Numbered from the stretch's first letter, positions 1-8,617 are shown. The stretch: 34,275 nt of DNA from an uncultured Lachnospiraceae bacterium (GCA_905235585.1 CAJOME010000030.1:1-34275), one strand, 5' to 3'. Numbers and translations are program-made. The notes: generated by a model not told the origin, from the sequence alone.

Positions 1-74
1 GTCTCACGCCCCAACCCCGCAGCCAGCTGCCGGGGCACCATGGAAACGTCATCTGTAAGGTGTGTGTAAAGTCA

Positions 75-98
75 GAGTCATGTACCCGGACATGACTC
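75..98. repeat. 9-bp inverted repeat beyond the operon terminator
   Basis: GAGTCATGT and ACATGACTC form a perfect 9-bp stem around the 6-base loop ACCCGG. Neither strand has a U-run after it, so it is not a standard terminator. A second GC-rich imperfect hairpin lies at 15..35 (CCCCGCAG pairing with CTGC-C-GGGG, one bulge). I see no gene in bases 1-127. These could belong to the leader of whatever lies to the left of the window. Confidence 0.5.
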
Positions 99-127
99 CT
101 GCCAAAGCAACTTATGTAATATAACAC

Positions 128-156
128 AAAAAATACCGTCCTGCAAGACAAAACGG
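128..156 (-). terminator. Intrinsic terminator at the end of the fla/che operon
   Basis: On the minus strand CCGTTTTG and CAGGACGG pair over 8 bp (two of them G-U) around a 5-nt loop. After one TA step a run of six T follows. The hairpin starts about 22 bases after the stop codon of the last gene, which is where the operon transcript should end. The stem and U-run are read directly from the sequence; termination itself is inferred. Confidence 0.8.
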
Positions 157-178
157 CACTTTTGCTGTTGCACTTTTG

Positions 179-853
179 CTATTGCTTTGTGGTAAGGATC
201 TGTCCCATCTCGTCAGGTGTGGAGCCTGCGGGTATGGTATGTGTCCCCACGACAAGCCTTCTGTCATAGCCTGAGAGCACCAGATAAGAATCAAACTGCT
301 TTGCGTCTGTGATAAGACCGGCCTTCAGCAGCTTGTTGGCGACAGATGACGAGCTCTCTCCCGAGCTTACCGTGATAGTGACAGAGCCGTCTGTCTGTCC
401 ACCCACAGCGATATCTTCCTTTTCCTCCGCAGGTGCTTTGATTGCGGGTGTCTTTGCTGTCGCGTTATCTTCTGCCGCAGTCTTTGCCGCAGAAATATTG
501 TCAGATACCGTTTTGTCTGCAGTATCCGGCTTTGCCGCGTTGCCGCTCACCCTGTCGTCTGCTGCCGTATCCGTACTTGCCGTGGTATTTGAAGAAGTGG
601 CTTGCTCCGCTTTCCCCGCTTTCCCCGCTTTTCCCGCTGTCCCTGCTTCGGCTTTTTCTCTGGCACTGTCCGCAAGCGCCTGTGCCTGAGAAAGAAGCAT
701 GGCATTTTCCGACACCATCCCGAGCCCGGCAGCTCTTTCTCTTATCTCATCGTCGGTCATTTCTTTTTTTCCGTTTCCGGATGCCATGGACAATATAAGC
801 GCGGTAACAAATATTCCCAGTCCGAGTCCCCTGAAATATGTTTTAAGATTCAT
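179..853 (-). CDS. Membrane-anchored protein with a C-terminal MltG-like LysM-type domain
   Basis: I chose the start at MNLKTYF because GGAGG lies 5 bases upstream and overlaps the end of the preceding gene; the ORF-track start, 7 residues earlier, has no such site. The product is about 224 aa. One membrane segment lies at roughly residues 8-25. A low-complexity Ala/Lys/Thr region follows, including an AGKAGKAGKA stretch. The last 70 residues (ITVSSGESSSSVANKLL...GLI...F..YL...GYDRRLVVGTHTIPAG) look like the LysM-like subdomain at the N terminus of the MltG/YceG endolytic transglycosylase. The MltG catalytic domain is absent, so enzymatic activity is not expected; a peptidoglycan-binding or anchoring role is an inference. 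It is the last gene before the operon terminator. Confidence 0.75.
   Translation of the reverse strand: MNLKTYFRGLGLGIFVTALILSMASGNGKKEMTDDEIRERAAGLGMVSENAMLLSQAQALADSAREKAEAGTAGKAGKAGKAEQATSSNTTASTDTAADDRVSGNAAKPDTADKTVSDNISAAKTAAEDNATAKTPAIKAPAEEKEDIAVGGQTDGSVTITVSSGESSSSVANKLLKAGLITDAKQFDSYLVLSGYDRRLVVGTHTIPAGSTPDEMGQILTTKQ
609..635 (-). repeat. 9-bp tandem repeat coding for GKA units
   Basis: Three consecutive 9-base units (GCTTTCCCC on the plus strand, the third with one change) encode repeated Gly-Lys-Ala. A fourth, more degenerate unit follows. The period is a multiple of three, so copy-number change would alter linker length without shifting the frame. Confidence 0.7.
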
Positions 854-1586
854 CATCTCCTCCGGGATCTCCAAGGCTTATGGCAAGCTTTACCTCGCCT
901 ACCCCTATACCAAGCTTTTTGGCTATATCCACATCAGCCATTTTCTCATTGTGAAGCCTTATTATTTCATTATTGCGGGTAGCGGCATCCGCCCCGGTCA
1001 TGGCATTTGCCGAAGGATCGGCACTTCCTGTCTGTACCGGTGAGCCACCTGAAGCTTCGGGGGCTATGGGCATATCCGCCGAAGCAAACATCTTCGGGAT
1101 GTGGATGACCGCATCTCCTTCATTCTTCTTCACCTGCTTTTTTTCACCTGCCGCAGTATTTGCCGATGCAGGCTTTGCGGAAACAGCCTTTTTTTCGATA
1201 GCTTCGTATTTCCTGATCGTATTCTTGATATCCGTCGTCTTGTCATTCAGCATATCGTACATAAAGACGACTTCCTTGTGATTGCGCTCTATCTCATCAG
1301 TAACAGTCTTTCCGTATTCATTTATGGCCATTATCTTTTCATTGGTCAGTTTTTCCATTGATCTGGATGAGCTGTCATGTGCTGCCGACACCTCCTCATT
1401 TACTATATCCCTGACCCTTCTTTCGGCATCCTTCAGCTCTGTCTCTGTGATCTCCTTTAGCTTATCGGAATATGCCTTCTGATCCTGATCTGTGCTCTTT
1501 TTTTCGCTCTTGCCCTCAGGTATAAAGAATCCCAGTGCAAAAATTACTGCTCCGGCGATCAGGAGCAGTATCTCTGTCATCGTCAT
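843..1586 (-). CDS. SwrB-like / DUF6115-type membrane protein
   Basis: This is a 247-aa protein. An N-terminal membrane segment (ILLLIAGAVIFALGFF, residues 5-20) is followed by a charged, probably coiled-coil region to about residue 130. A low-complexity Ala/Ser/Gly linker comes next, then a C-terminal helix-turn-helix-like segment (IIRLHNEKMADVDIAKKLG). That architecture, and a place downstream of the sigma-28 gene, match B. subtilis SwrB, which promotes flagellar basal body maturation. The homology is my inference from architecture and synteny; I cannot align it here. The start overlaps the stop of the preceding gene as ATGA, suggesting translational coupling, and its own 3' end holds the GGAGG site of the next gene. 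Confidence 0.75.
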   Translation of the reverse strand: MTMTEILLLIAGAVIFALGFFIPEGKSEKKSTDQDQKAYSDKLKEITETELKDAERRVRDIVNEEVSAAHDSSSRSMEKLTNEKIMAINEYGKTVTDEIERNHKEVVFMYDMLNDKTTDIKNTIRKYEAIEKKAVSAKPASANTAAGEKKQVKKNEGDAVIHIPKMFASADMPIAPEASGGSPVQTGSADPSANAMTGADAATRNNEIIRLHNEKMADVDIAKKLGIGVGEVKLAISLGDPGGDDES

Positions 1587-1894
1587 ATCGTAATGTTAAA
1601 GCCTCCCTGCTGCTTTTTGATCACTTTTCCGAAGCTGTCCTTCTTCTTTCTGTGCATACCACCGTCACCGGCATATTCGTTTCTGCTACCGCCTGAAGCA
1701 TCGGAATCTCCCGGATTGTTATCTGCTGTATCCTTGCTGTGGACCTGATTCACATGCTCTTCAGCTTCCCTTGCCACAGTAGTCTCACTGTCACTCTGCA
1801 TAAGGGCAGCCTTATTGTCATCAGACAGCTTCACACTGGTCACATCAGGTGTAGCGTTTATCATACCGTTCATATAAATAGGTGCAATAGCCAT
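1583..1894 (-). CDS. Small uncharacterised fla/che operon protein
   Basis: A 103-aa hydrophilic protein with no membrane segment. It has an N-terminal MAIAPIYMNGMINAT motif, an acidic and Ser/Asn-rich middle, and a basic C terminus (KKKDSFGKVIKKQQGGFNI). AGGAGAGG lies 8 bases before the ATG. It sits 17 bases after fapA and overlaps the next gene by ATGA, so it belongs to the operon. I do not recognise a family. The short motifs at both ends and the disordered middle suggest a linear-motif or adaptor protein, which is inference only. Confidence 0.75.
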   Translation of the reverse strand: MAIAPIYMNGMINATPDVTSVKLSDDNKAALMQSDSETTVAREAEEHVNQVHSKDTADNNPGDSDASGGSRNEYAGDGGMHRKKKDSFGKVIKKQQGGFNITI

Positions 1895-1911
1895 ATATTA
1901 TACCTCTCCTA

Positions 1912-3507
1912 TCAGATGGCAACCATCCTTACATCTGCTCCCTCTCTGCGGAATCGGCAGTACTGATAGTCCTTTTTCAGTGTAAGGCTCGCGTCCGAGA
2001 CCGTGATATGTGTACCCGCGTAAGCTACTCCCAGTACGACTACCTCGGCTATGCTCTCGGAATCAAACTCCATCTCCATATTCATAAGCTCTTCAGTATT
2101 ATTCTTTAAGGTCTCCTTTTCCTGCATTATGACCTTATTGAGCTCCCGCATCTTCACGAGCTGTTCGGGAGGCAGCTTTTCGCCTCTTTTAAGTCTCTCC
2201 ACCGTAGCCATGAGTACAGGCTCCGTACGCGATAATGTCGCCCTGAGCTCCTCATTCTGCTTTATGAGCTTCGCATATCTTGCCTTAAGCGCAGGATCCG
2301 TACCAACCTCGATATTTGTGGGTGCCCCCATATCACTTCCTATCGTCTTGGCTTCGATCTTATTGCCGGCTCTGGCGAGTCCTCCGGTAATAAAACCCTT
2401 TCTGCCCTCGACCTTTATCATATCCTTCGCGGACACGCGAGAATTAAGTATGAGCTCAGCCTGCACCATACCGCCGGCCTCCAGCTCAACTACTGAATTT
2501 ATATACTTTGCCACGACGGAATGTCCGGCTCTGATCACTCCCTTATCCATGCCGTTGATGCCCTTGGCTACGGTAATCTGTCCGCCCGCTGTCACCTCCG
2601 CCGCCTCAATGACACCTCGTACTTCTATATCTCCGGTCACGTTAACCTTATATCCGGTAGTGATATTGCCGTCTACCAGCAGGTTGCCCTCATAGCTTAT
2701 ATCTCCGGTGGATACATCGACATCCTTTACCTCAAGGACACTTGATACAAACACTACTCCGTCCGTAAGACTTACATGACCGTCCACATCGGATGTCAGT
2801 ACGCCGTCCTCGGAAAGTGTCGAGCCTTTACTGTGCTTTATCATGGCCTTTTTGACTTCCTTGGGCATGATGCTCTCGCCATAGACATCATAGCCGGGCT
2901 TGCCGTGCACCTCTTGGTGTAGCTTTGCCAACACCTGACCCGCTCCGCAGGCTCTTACGGAGTTTAGCGCATGAAAATCCACCGATCCGTCTTCTTTGGT
3001 CTTGGGTCTGGCGACGGGATCGGTGTCAAACATATACTCGACATAGCCGTCCACACCCGGAGTCACGGGAGTGCCCGTGGCAATGACATAATCCGTACAG
3101 TAGCGTCTGTCCGAAAGAAAACCCTGAATGATATCAGTGTCCGGCTCCGCTTTTATTTTATTATACAGGAGATCTTTTTTTATCTCTTCTTCAGTCATCA
3201 GACTGCCGCCCTCAGATGGCGGATAGAACCTCGCGTTTACGCTCATCCTGTCCTCGGACACGGTAAAGATCATATACTCGTCAAGCGGACGGATCTGCGA
3301 GTTGTTGAGCATGATCTTGGTAGCCTTATTCTTTTCGGCTTCCAAAAATACATTTCTCTTATCGTAGGGGATACACTTCATCTGGAGATAGGCATCCATC
3401 TCCTTGACATCTATCGGTCTGCCGTCACCCTCAGCCGGAAAAAAGTGAATATATGTGCCGTCAGAAGCAGCATTAACTTGAAAATAAGCATTCCTCCCTC
3501 CAGCCAT
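1912..3507 (-). CDS. FapA/DUF342 family protein
   Basis: A 531-aa protein. The N-terminal part (to about residue 150) is mixed alpha/beta. The middle (about 190-400) is a run of short Gly-rich beta repeats typical of the DUF342/FapA right-handed beta-helix, for example EGNLLVDGNITTGYKVNVTG. A coiled-coil segment (about 410-470) and a short beta tail follow. FapA-family proteins are common beside sigma-28 in Bacillota flagellar operons. They have been linked to polar localisation of flagellar or signalling proteins in some bacteria, but the biochemical role is unclear. A strong AAAGGAGGG site lies 4 bases before the ATG, and only 14 bases separate it from the sigma-28 gene. Confidence 0.88.
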   Translation of the reverse strand: MAGGRNAYFQVNAASDGTYIHFFPAEGDGRPIDVKEMDAYLQMKCIPYDKRNVFLEAEKNKATKIMLNNSQIRPLDEYMIFTVSEDRMSVNARFYPPSEGGSLMTEEEIKKDLLYNKIKAEPDTDIIQGFLSDRRYCTDYVIATGTPVTPGVDGYVEYMFDTDPVARPKTKEDGSVDFHALNSVRACGAGQVLAKLHQEVHGKPGYDVYGESIMPKEVKKAMIKHSKGSTLSEDGVLTSDVDGHVSLTDGVVFVSSVLEVKDVDVSTGDISYEGNLLVDGNITTGYKVNVTGDIEVRGVIEAAEVTAGGQITVAKGINGMDKGVIRAGHSVVAKYINSVVELEAGGMVQAELILNSRVSAKDMIKVEGRKGFITGGLARAGNKIEAKTIGSDMGAPTNIEVGTDPALKARYAKLIKQNEELRATLSRTEPVLMATVERLKRGEKLPPEQLVKMRELNKVIMQEKETLKNNTEELMNMEMEFDSESIAEVVVLGVAYAGTHITVSDASLTLKKDYQYCRFRREGADVRMVAI

Positions 3508-3521
3508 AGTACCCTCCTTTT

Positions 3522-4295
3522 CTAAGTCATCTTTAGTATACCCATATATTTACCGAGCTTTGTCTTCATCTTGGCGAGTCCCTTCATATGAAGCTGCGAT
3601 ACTCTGGACTCGGATACCTCAAGTATATTGCTGATTTCCTTTAACGTAAGCTCTTCATAGTAATACAGCAGGATGACTTTTCTTTCCTTTTCGGTAAGGA
3701 GCTCCAGTGCATCCGCCAGAGTCTTTTTAAGCTCTTTTTCCTCAATTACCTCTTCCGGACCGGGTGCGGCATCAGCTATGGTCTCTCTTCCGCCCACACC
3801 GTCATCGGTGGAATTCTCGTTAAACTCGTCAAGTGAGATGACATTCGTGACCGCCATCTGGGACTGCCAGTCGGCATACTCATCTCCGCTTATGCCAAGC
3901 TCATTGGCTATCTCATCATCGTTGGCCGCTTCACCCTTTTCAGCTTCAATCTTTTTGATGGCATCATCGATCTGACGCTGTTTCTGCCTTACGGTACGCG
4001 GTATCCAGTCCATCTTACGGATCTGGTCAAGTATGGCGCCTCTTATACGTAAGGAAGCGTACGTCTCAAACTTAACAGCCTTAGCCGGATCAAATTTATC
4101 AATGGCATCGATCAGACCGAATACACCATATCCGACCAGATCGTCGTACTCGACATTGTATCCCAGATACATCGATAATCTGCCCGCGACTACCTTTACC
4201 AGCGGCGCATATTCAACTATGATCTTTTCCCGGAGTGCCGCACTCTTTGTCTTGCCGTACTCACTCCACAGCTTTTGTCTTCCGACTTCATCCAT
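3522..4295 (-). CDS. fliA: RNA polymerase sigma factor for flagellar genes (sigma-28, FliA/SigD/WhiG family)
   Basis: At 257 aa this is the usual family length. Region 2 is visible as AALREKIIVEYAPLVKVVAGRL through YDDLVGYGVFGLIDAIDKFDP and FETYASLRIRGAILDQIRKMDW. The following segment WIPRTVRQKQRQID is the WhiG/FliA signature. Region 3 spans about residues 120-170. Region 4 (LTEKERKVILLYYYEELTLKEISNILEVSESRVSQLH) contains the -35-binding helix-turn-helix. It directs late flagellar and chemotaxis promoters and is normally held by the anti-sigma factor FlgM, which is not encoded here. Its place near the 3' end of a very long operon is as in B. subtilis sigD, where position limits SigD level. 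Confidence 0.96.
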   Translation of the reverse strand: MDEVGRQKLWSEYGKTKSAALREKIIVEYAPLVKVVAGRLSMYLGYNVEYDDLVGYGVFGLIDAIDKFDPAKAVKFETYASLRIRGAILDQIRKMDWIPRTVRQKQRQIDDAIKKIEAEKGEAANDDEIANELGISGDEYADWQSQMAVTNVISLDEFNENSTDDGVGGRETIADAAPGPEEVIEEKELKKTLADALELLTEKERKVILLYYYEELTLKEISNILEVSESRVSQLHMKGLAKMKTKLGKYMGILKMT

Positions 4296-4326
4296 TTGAT
4301 AATTTACCGTTTAACCTGACGAAAAG

Positions 4327-4773
4327 CTATGCCTGTCCCTCTCCGGCTGTACTGCCGGCAGCGGCTTCACCCTCATCGGCGGCATTTTCCTCACCGCCGT
4401 CTCCGGTCTCACCCTCAGCATCATCCTCTTCGCTCTTACCTTTTTCTATTACATTACCGTCGGCATCCATCAGCTCGGGATTGGGGATCTCTATACGGTC
4501 AAGCAGCAGCTTGACTATATCTCCCACGATCAGAAACCCGATGAGTCCACCCAGTATTATCAGCAGTGATCTCTTGAGGTCAAGCTGCTGTAAAAACACT
4601 CCGACCGTAACAAACAGTCCGCCTGAAAGCATCACTACCGGTGGGACTGACTTTGTTTTCAGATGCAGGGTCTCGGGCTTACTCTCGCCCTCTTCCTTTT
4701 TCTTTTTCCCTGCCGACGCAGCATGTCCGGTCTGTACCGGCTGCTCTGCGCCCTGCGGATTATCCTCGCTCAT
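4327..4773 (-). CDS. Small two-helix membrane protein between cheD and sigma-28
   Basis: A 148-aa protein: a polar Lys/Glu-rich N terminus (about 1-45), two closely spaced hydrophobic segments (VVMLSGGLFVTVGVFL and LLIILGGLIGFLIVGDIV, about 46-90), then a highly acidic Gly/Ala/Glu-rich tail. The ATG overlaps the cheD stop as ATGA. B. subtilis has no gene at this position. I do not recognise a family. Operon position suggests a membrane accessory of motility or chemotaxis, without direct evidence. Confidence 0.75.
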   Translation of the reverse strand: MSEDNPQGAEQPVQTGHAASAGKKKKEEGESKPETLHLKTKSVPPVVMLSGGLFVTVGVFLQQLDLKRSLLIILGGLIGFLIVGDIVKLLLDRIEIPNPELMDADGNVIEKGKSEEDDAEGETGDGGEENAADEGEAAAGSTAGEGQA

Positions 4774-5255
4774 ATCGTCTTAGGCGGCTTACCGACGGCC
4801 TTAATGATGTAATCGCCGGTCTCCGGATAAAACTCTACGGTACGTCCGTAATTCAAGCCCGTGTCCTCGGCCTTGATCGGTATCTTGAGCTCGGCAAGCT
4901 TTTTTTTGACAGCAGCGACGTTTCTGTCACCGACCTTTACAAGAGGTGAATTCTGCTGCATAGCAAACATCTGGGCGCCGCCGGCTATCTTGGCAACCAT
5001 CATGCCGCGTCTGGCGCCGGCTTTTTCCATCTGTCTTACCAGCTCTTCTACGCCTGTATCCGCAAACTTCGCTATATTAGAATTATTCTTTATTTCTTTT
5101 GAGTCCGGAAGCATCACATGAGCCAGTCCCCCGACCTTGTTGCCTGTATCTCTGATCGCGACTCCTACGCAGGATCCAAGACCAAGTGTGGTGATGCTGT
5201 TAGGGCTGATGCATAACTTGAGGTCAGCCATGCCTACCTTTATCATCTCAGCCAT
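4770..5255 (-). CDS. cheD: CheD, chemoreceptor glutamine deamidase and CheC partner
   Basis: A 161-aa protein of normal length. The catalytic cysteine lies in LGLGSCVGVAIRD (about residue 29) and the catalytic histidine in GGLAHVMLPD (about residue 47), followed by the family GGAQMF motif. CheD deamidates receptor glutamines and, in Bacillota, binds CheC and stimulates its CheY-P phosphatase activity. The gene follows cheC after a 33-base spacer, the usual pairing. Confidence 0.95.
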   Translation of the reverse strand: MAEMIKVGMADLKLCISPNSITTLGLGSCVGVAIRDTGNKVGGLAHVMLPDSKEIKNNSNIAKFADTGVEELVRQMEKAGARRGMMVAKIAGGAQMFAMQQNSPLVKVGDRNVAAVKKKLAELKIPIKAEDTGLNYGRTVEFYPETGDYIIKAVGKPPKTI

Positions 5256-5288
5256 AATTACTCCTAATGAACTAAATTATCTCATATT

Positions 5289-5918
5289 TTACTGCATAAC
5301 GCCAAGCGCCTGCAGAAGCTTGCTGTATGACGGCAGATCCGGCACAAGCACAAAGTACCCGTTTAATGCCGTATCCTCCGAAAATGAAGTCTGTATGAGG
5401 AGCATCTTGTCACCTACCATACCAAACTCAATGGCAGGAACAGACAGCAGAGCCTCTGCCATGTCAACCGCCAGTGACGGAACAGACTCTATGATCTTCA
5501 AATTGGTCAGCATGGAAAGCGAGTTCAGATAGCTTCCTACAATGATGTTACCGATCTCACTGAGTGCTGACTGCTCCATTTCCGTGAAAGGCTGTCCCTC
5601 CTCGAAGCTTGCATCTCCGGTGCCCATTAGATGCGCCACAAGCTCATGAGCCGACTTCTCTTCAAGCAGGAACATGATAGACCCGGTGATATCCCCTGAT
5701 ATCTGGAGATATATACCTGCCATTATCTGCTCTTCACCACCGAGAGTCTCACCCATATCGCTGAAATCAACGAGCTCGACCTTGGGTACAGTCATATCAA
5801 CCTTACTCCCGAGCATAGTTGCCAGGGCTGTAGCTGCGTTGCCTGCGCCGATATTGCCTATCTCGCGCAGCACATCATAATACATCGCATCTACATTATT
5901 TAGATCAAGTTCTGACAT
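5289..5918 (-). CDS. cheC: CheC, CheY-P phosphatase
   Basis: A 209-aa protein with both CheC active-site repeats. These are LREIGNIGAGNAATALATML (about residues 15-34) and LSEIGNIIVGSYLNSLSML (about 113-131), each with the E..N pair that acts on phospho-CheY. Keeping both sites is typical of true CheC rather than CheX. It acts with CheD in the adaptation system and with FliY of this operon in CheY-P removal. GGAGGT lies just upstream of the ATG, in the 9-base spacer after cheW. Confidence 0.95.
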   Translation of the reverse strand: MSELDLNNVDAMYYDVLREIGNIGAGNAATALATMLGSKVDMTVPKVELVDFSDMGETLGGEEQIMAGIYLQISGDITGSIMFLLEEKSAHELVAHLMGTGDASFEEGQPFTEMEQSALSEIGNIIVGSYLNSLSMLTNLKIIESVPSLAVDMAEALLSVPAIEFGMVGDKMLLIQTSFSEDTALNGYFVLVPDLPSYSKLLQALGVMQ

Positions 5919-5927
5919 AATACCTCC

Positions 5928-6395
5928 TTAAAATACCTGCTCCTTTTCTCCTATTACGGCAGCAAGGTTCAGTATGGAGACAAGTCCTCTGTCGGTCTTG
6001 CCGACAGTATTGATATATCCGTTTGTCTCTTCCTTCTTCTCGGCAGAAACCTTCTCGATCTGAGAATCATATATATCCATGACCTGCTCTACCTCATCGA
6101 CGATAAGTCCTATGGCAGCCTGCGGATCGAGCTTTACTATGATGATCCTTGTCTTGCCGGTATACTCAATCTCCTCCATGGTAAATCTGAGTCTGAGATC
6201 CATTACGGGGATAACCTCACCTCTGAGGTTTATGACTCCCTTGAAGTAATCCTCGATATTAGGTACTCTCCTGATAGCGGGAACCTTGACGATATTATCG
6301 ATGTATTTGATATCGATACCGTAATGCTCTATGCCAAGGTTAACCACAATAAACTGTGTAGCCTTGTCTTCAACATACTTTTCTAATTCATCCAT
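5928..6395 (-). CDS. cheW: CheW, chemotaxis coupling protein
   Basis: A single CheW-like beta-barrel domain (FIVVNLGIEHYGIDIKYIDNIV... PNIEDYFKGVINLRGEVIPVMDLR) that bridges receptors and CheA. The ORF track starts seven residues earlier at a TTG overlapping the cheA stop. I prefer the ATG at MDELEK because GGGAGG lies 8 bases upstream of it, giving 155 aa. The position directly after cheA fits equimolar expression. Confidence 0.93.
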   Translation of the reverse strand: MDELEKYVEDKATQFIVVNLGIEHYGIDIKYIDNIVKVPAIRRVPNIEDYFKGVINLRGEVIPVMDLRLRFTMEEIEYTGKTRIIIVKLDPQAAIGLIVDEVEQVMDIYDSQIEKVSAEKKEETNGYINTVGKTDRGLVSILNLAAVIGEKEQVF

Positions 6396-6412
6396 CTCAT
6401 GTTCCTCCCTGA

Positions 6413-8554
6413 TCAAATAAGTGCATTCGCATCAATGATAAGTGCAACCTCACCGTCACCGAGGATGGTAGCACCGCTTATGACTCTGTCAGTGTTGATG
6501 TACTTGCCGAGAGACTTGATGACCACTTCCTGCTGACCCATGAGCTCATCTACCACAAGACCTGCAAGAGAATCTCCCTTCTTGACGATGACGACTATCA
6601 TATCCTCATCATCGCTGTGTGTTGACTCAACACCGAGGATATTTGACATCCTTACTATCGGGATGACCGTGCCGCGAAGCTGTATGACCTCCTTGCCCTG
6701 GACAAGCTTGAGATCCCCTGACGCGACATTCTCTATGGTCTGGATGGAATCAAGAGGTATAGCGTACTTCTCATCTCCGATAATGACCATAAGTGCCTGT
6801 ATGATGGCAAGTGTAAGAGGAAGTCTGATGATCCATGTGCTTCCTTCACCGAGCTTTGTCTTTACGGAGACATCGCCGCCGAGTGACTCGATATTGCTCT
6901 TGACGACATCAAGACCGACACCTCTTCCTGAAATATCCGTGACCTTCTTTGCCATGGAAAATCCGGGGTCAAAGAGATAATCTATGACCTCTTTGTCGGT
7001 ATACTGTGCCGCTGTTTCTTCGGATGCAAGACCTCTCTCGACTATCTTTGCCCTGACGGCCTCGACATCTATACCCTTGCCGTCATCACCTACCTCTATG
7101 ATAACTGAGTTGCCGTCCTGATAAGCATTGAGGAATATGGTCCCCATCTCGGGCTTGCCCTTGGCAGCTCTCTCATCGGGATGCTCCAGTCCGTGATCCG
7201 CGCTGTTTCTGATAAGGTGCATAAGAGGATCACCTATCTCGTCCACCACAGTACGATCAAGCTCTGTATCCTCACCGGTAATGGTAAGCTGCATCTTCTT
7301 GTCGAGCTTTTTCTCGAGATCCCTGACCATACGGGGGAACTTGTTTACAGCACTCTCGATAGGTACCATCCTGACCTTCATGACTGCTTCGTGAAGGTTG
7401 GTGGTCACGCTCTCCAGATACTCCACCTGCTCATTGAGTGTCTGGCTGGAGGACTCTCCTCCGTCAGCGGCAGATACGATAGTATTCTTTGCAATGATCA
7501 GCTCTGATACCAGATTCATAAGTGTATCCAGCTTGTCGATGTCTACTCTGATGGTCTTTGAGATGACCGGCTTCTTGGCCTGAGGCTTGTTGCCGGCCTC
7601 CTTTGCGGCGGGCGCGGTCTCTGCCTTTGCTGCGGGTGCGGTCTCGGTCTTCACCGCAGGCGCTGTCTCCTCCGGTGTCGCTGTATCATCGGAGGTCCCA
7701 GCTTCGTCAGCCCTCGCGTCTTCGGAGGCTCCGCTCACATTCTTAATGCTCTCAGCGGTAAACTCCTCGCCTATCGCGTCCTCGATCTCGGATACGCTCA
7801 TAATGGCTGCTTTCGCAGTATCTATATCGTTATCACATATGGTGAACAGGCTGAAGCTGAAATCAAACTTCTCGTCCTCTATATCCTGCGATGAAGGATC
7901 TGTAGCCAAGACCTCGCCCATATCCTCCAGAGCCTTTATCACAAGGAACGCTCTGGCTGCTTTGAGCAGGCAGCTCTCCTGAATATAAACGGTAAAGCCG
8001 TACACATGCTTGCCGCCCTCTATCGCGTCCGACATGACATCCACAGCAGACTCATCGAGCTTAATATTCCTGTAAAGAGCTTTATCATCTCCGGCATCTG
8101 CGGAAGCATCGCCCTCTTCAGCCTTGGGCTTGTCCTCGGCTTTGGCCGCCGGAGCATCGCCCTTGCCTGTGGCTGCGTTTCTTATACGGTTGATCTCATT
8201 TACGATATTCTCATTATCGTCATCGCCCTCGTCAGTACTTTCCTGAATGTTATTGATATAGCCCTCAATAGCATCCAAAGCCTGAAACAGCACATCCATC
8301 AGCTCACTGGTGACAGCCATCGAGCCGGATCTGATATCAGAGAAGCAGTCCTCCGTCACATGAGTCAGATGCTGCAGTCTCTTATAGCCCATGGTGCCTG
8401 CCATACCCTTTAGCGAATGAGCCGCCCTGAATATCTCACTGATAGCGTCCTGATTCTCGGGCTCCTGTTCCAGTATCATCATCTGATCGGAGAGAGCCTG
8501 GATATGCTCCCTGGACTCGTCCAGGAAAATACCTAGGTACTGACTTGTATCCAT
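6413..8554 (-). CDS. cheA: CheA, chemotaxis histidine kinase
   Basis: A 713-aa protein with all five CheA domains. P1 has the phospho-accepting His46 in AAHSLKGMAGTMGY. P2, the CheY/CheB-docking domain, spans roughly 160-270. An Ala/Pro/Thr/Glu-rich linker with repeated APAAK units follows, then the P3 dimerisation helices (about 330-395). P4 ATPase carries the N box HLIRNSADHGLE, the G1 box VGDDGKGID and the G2-type motif GRGVGLDVVK. P5 is the CheW-like C terminus. It phosphorylates CheY and CheB of this operon. The gene is separated from cheB by a 112-base spacer with a hairpin and a perfect palindrome. Confidence 0.97.
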   Translation of the reverse strand: MDTSQYLGIFLDESREHIQALSDQMMILEQEPENQDAISEIFRAAHSLKGMAGTMGYKRLQHLTHVTEDCFSDIRSGSMAVTSELMDVLFQALDAIEGYINNIQESTDEGDDDNENIVNEINRIRNAATGKGDAPAAKAEDKPKAEEGDASADAGDDKALYRNIKLDESAVDVMSDAIEGGKHVYGFTVYIQESCLLKAARAFLVIKALEDMGEVLATDPSSQDIEDEKFDFSFSLFTICDNDIDTAKAAIMSVSEIEDAIGEEFTAESIKNVSGASEDARADEAGTSDDTATPEETAPAVKTETAPAAKAETAPAAKEAGNKPQAKKPVISKTIRVDIDKLDTLMNLVSELIIAKNTIVSAADGGESSSQTLNEQVEYLESVTTNLHEAVMKVRMVPIESAVNKFPRMVRDLEKKLDKKMQLTITGEDTELDRTVVDEIGDPLMHLIRNSADHGLEHPDERAAKGKPEMGTIFLNAYQDGNSVIIEVGDDGKGIDVEAVRAKIVERGLASEETAAQYTDKEVIDYLFDPGFSMAKKVTDISGRGVGLDVVKSNIESLGGDVSVKTKLGEGSTWIIRLPLTLAIIQALMVIIGDEKYAIPLDSIQTIENVASGDLKLVQGKEVIQLRGTVIPIVRMSNILGVESTHSDDEDMIVVIVKKGDSLAGLVVDELMGQQEVVIKSLGKYINTDRVISGATILGDGEVALIIDANALI

Positions 8555-8588
8555 ATGAAATCCTCCATTCTTCCTGCGGTCGTACCCC

Positions 8589-8602
8589 GCATTAATTAAT
8601 GC
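8589..8602. repeat. Perfect 14-bp palindrome upstream of cheA
   Basis: GCATTAATTAATGC is an exact palindrome, 34 bases before the cheA start codon. It may be an operator half-site pair or simply an AT-rich hairpin. It does not look like a terminator because no U-run follows on either strand. Confidence 0.6.
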
Positions 8603-8617
8603 CTTATCTATGTGCCC

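Noticed and set aside
2051-2695. 214-aa plus-strand ORF opposite fapA
   Set aside because: Ser/Pro-rich antisense shadow of a clearly coding minus-strand gene.
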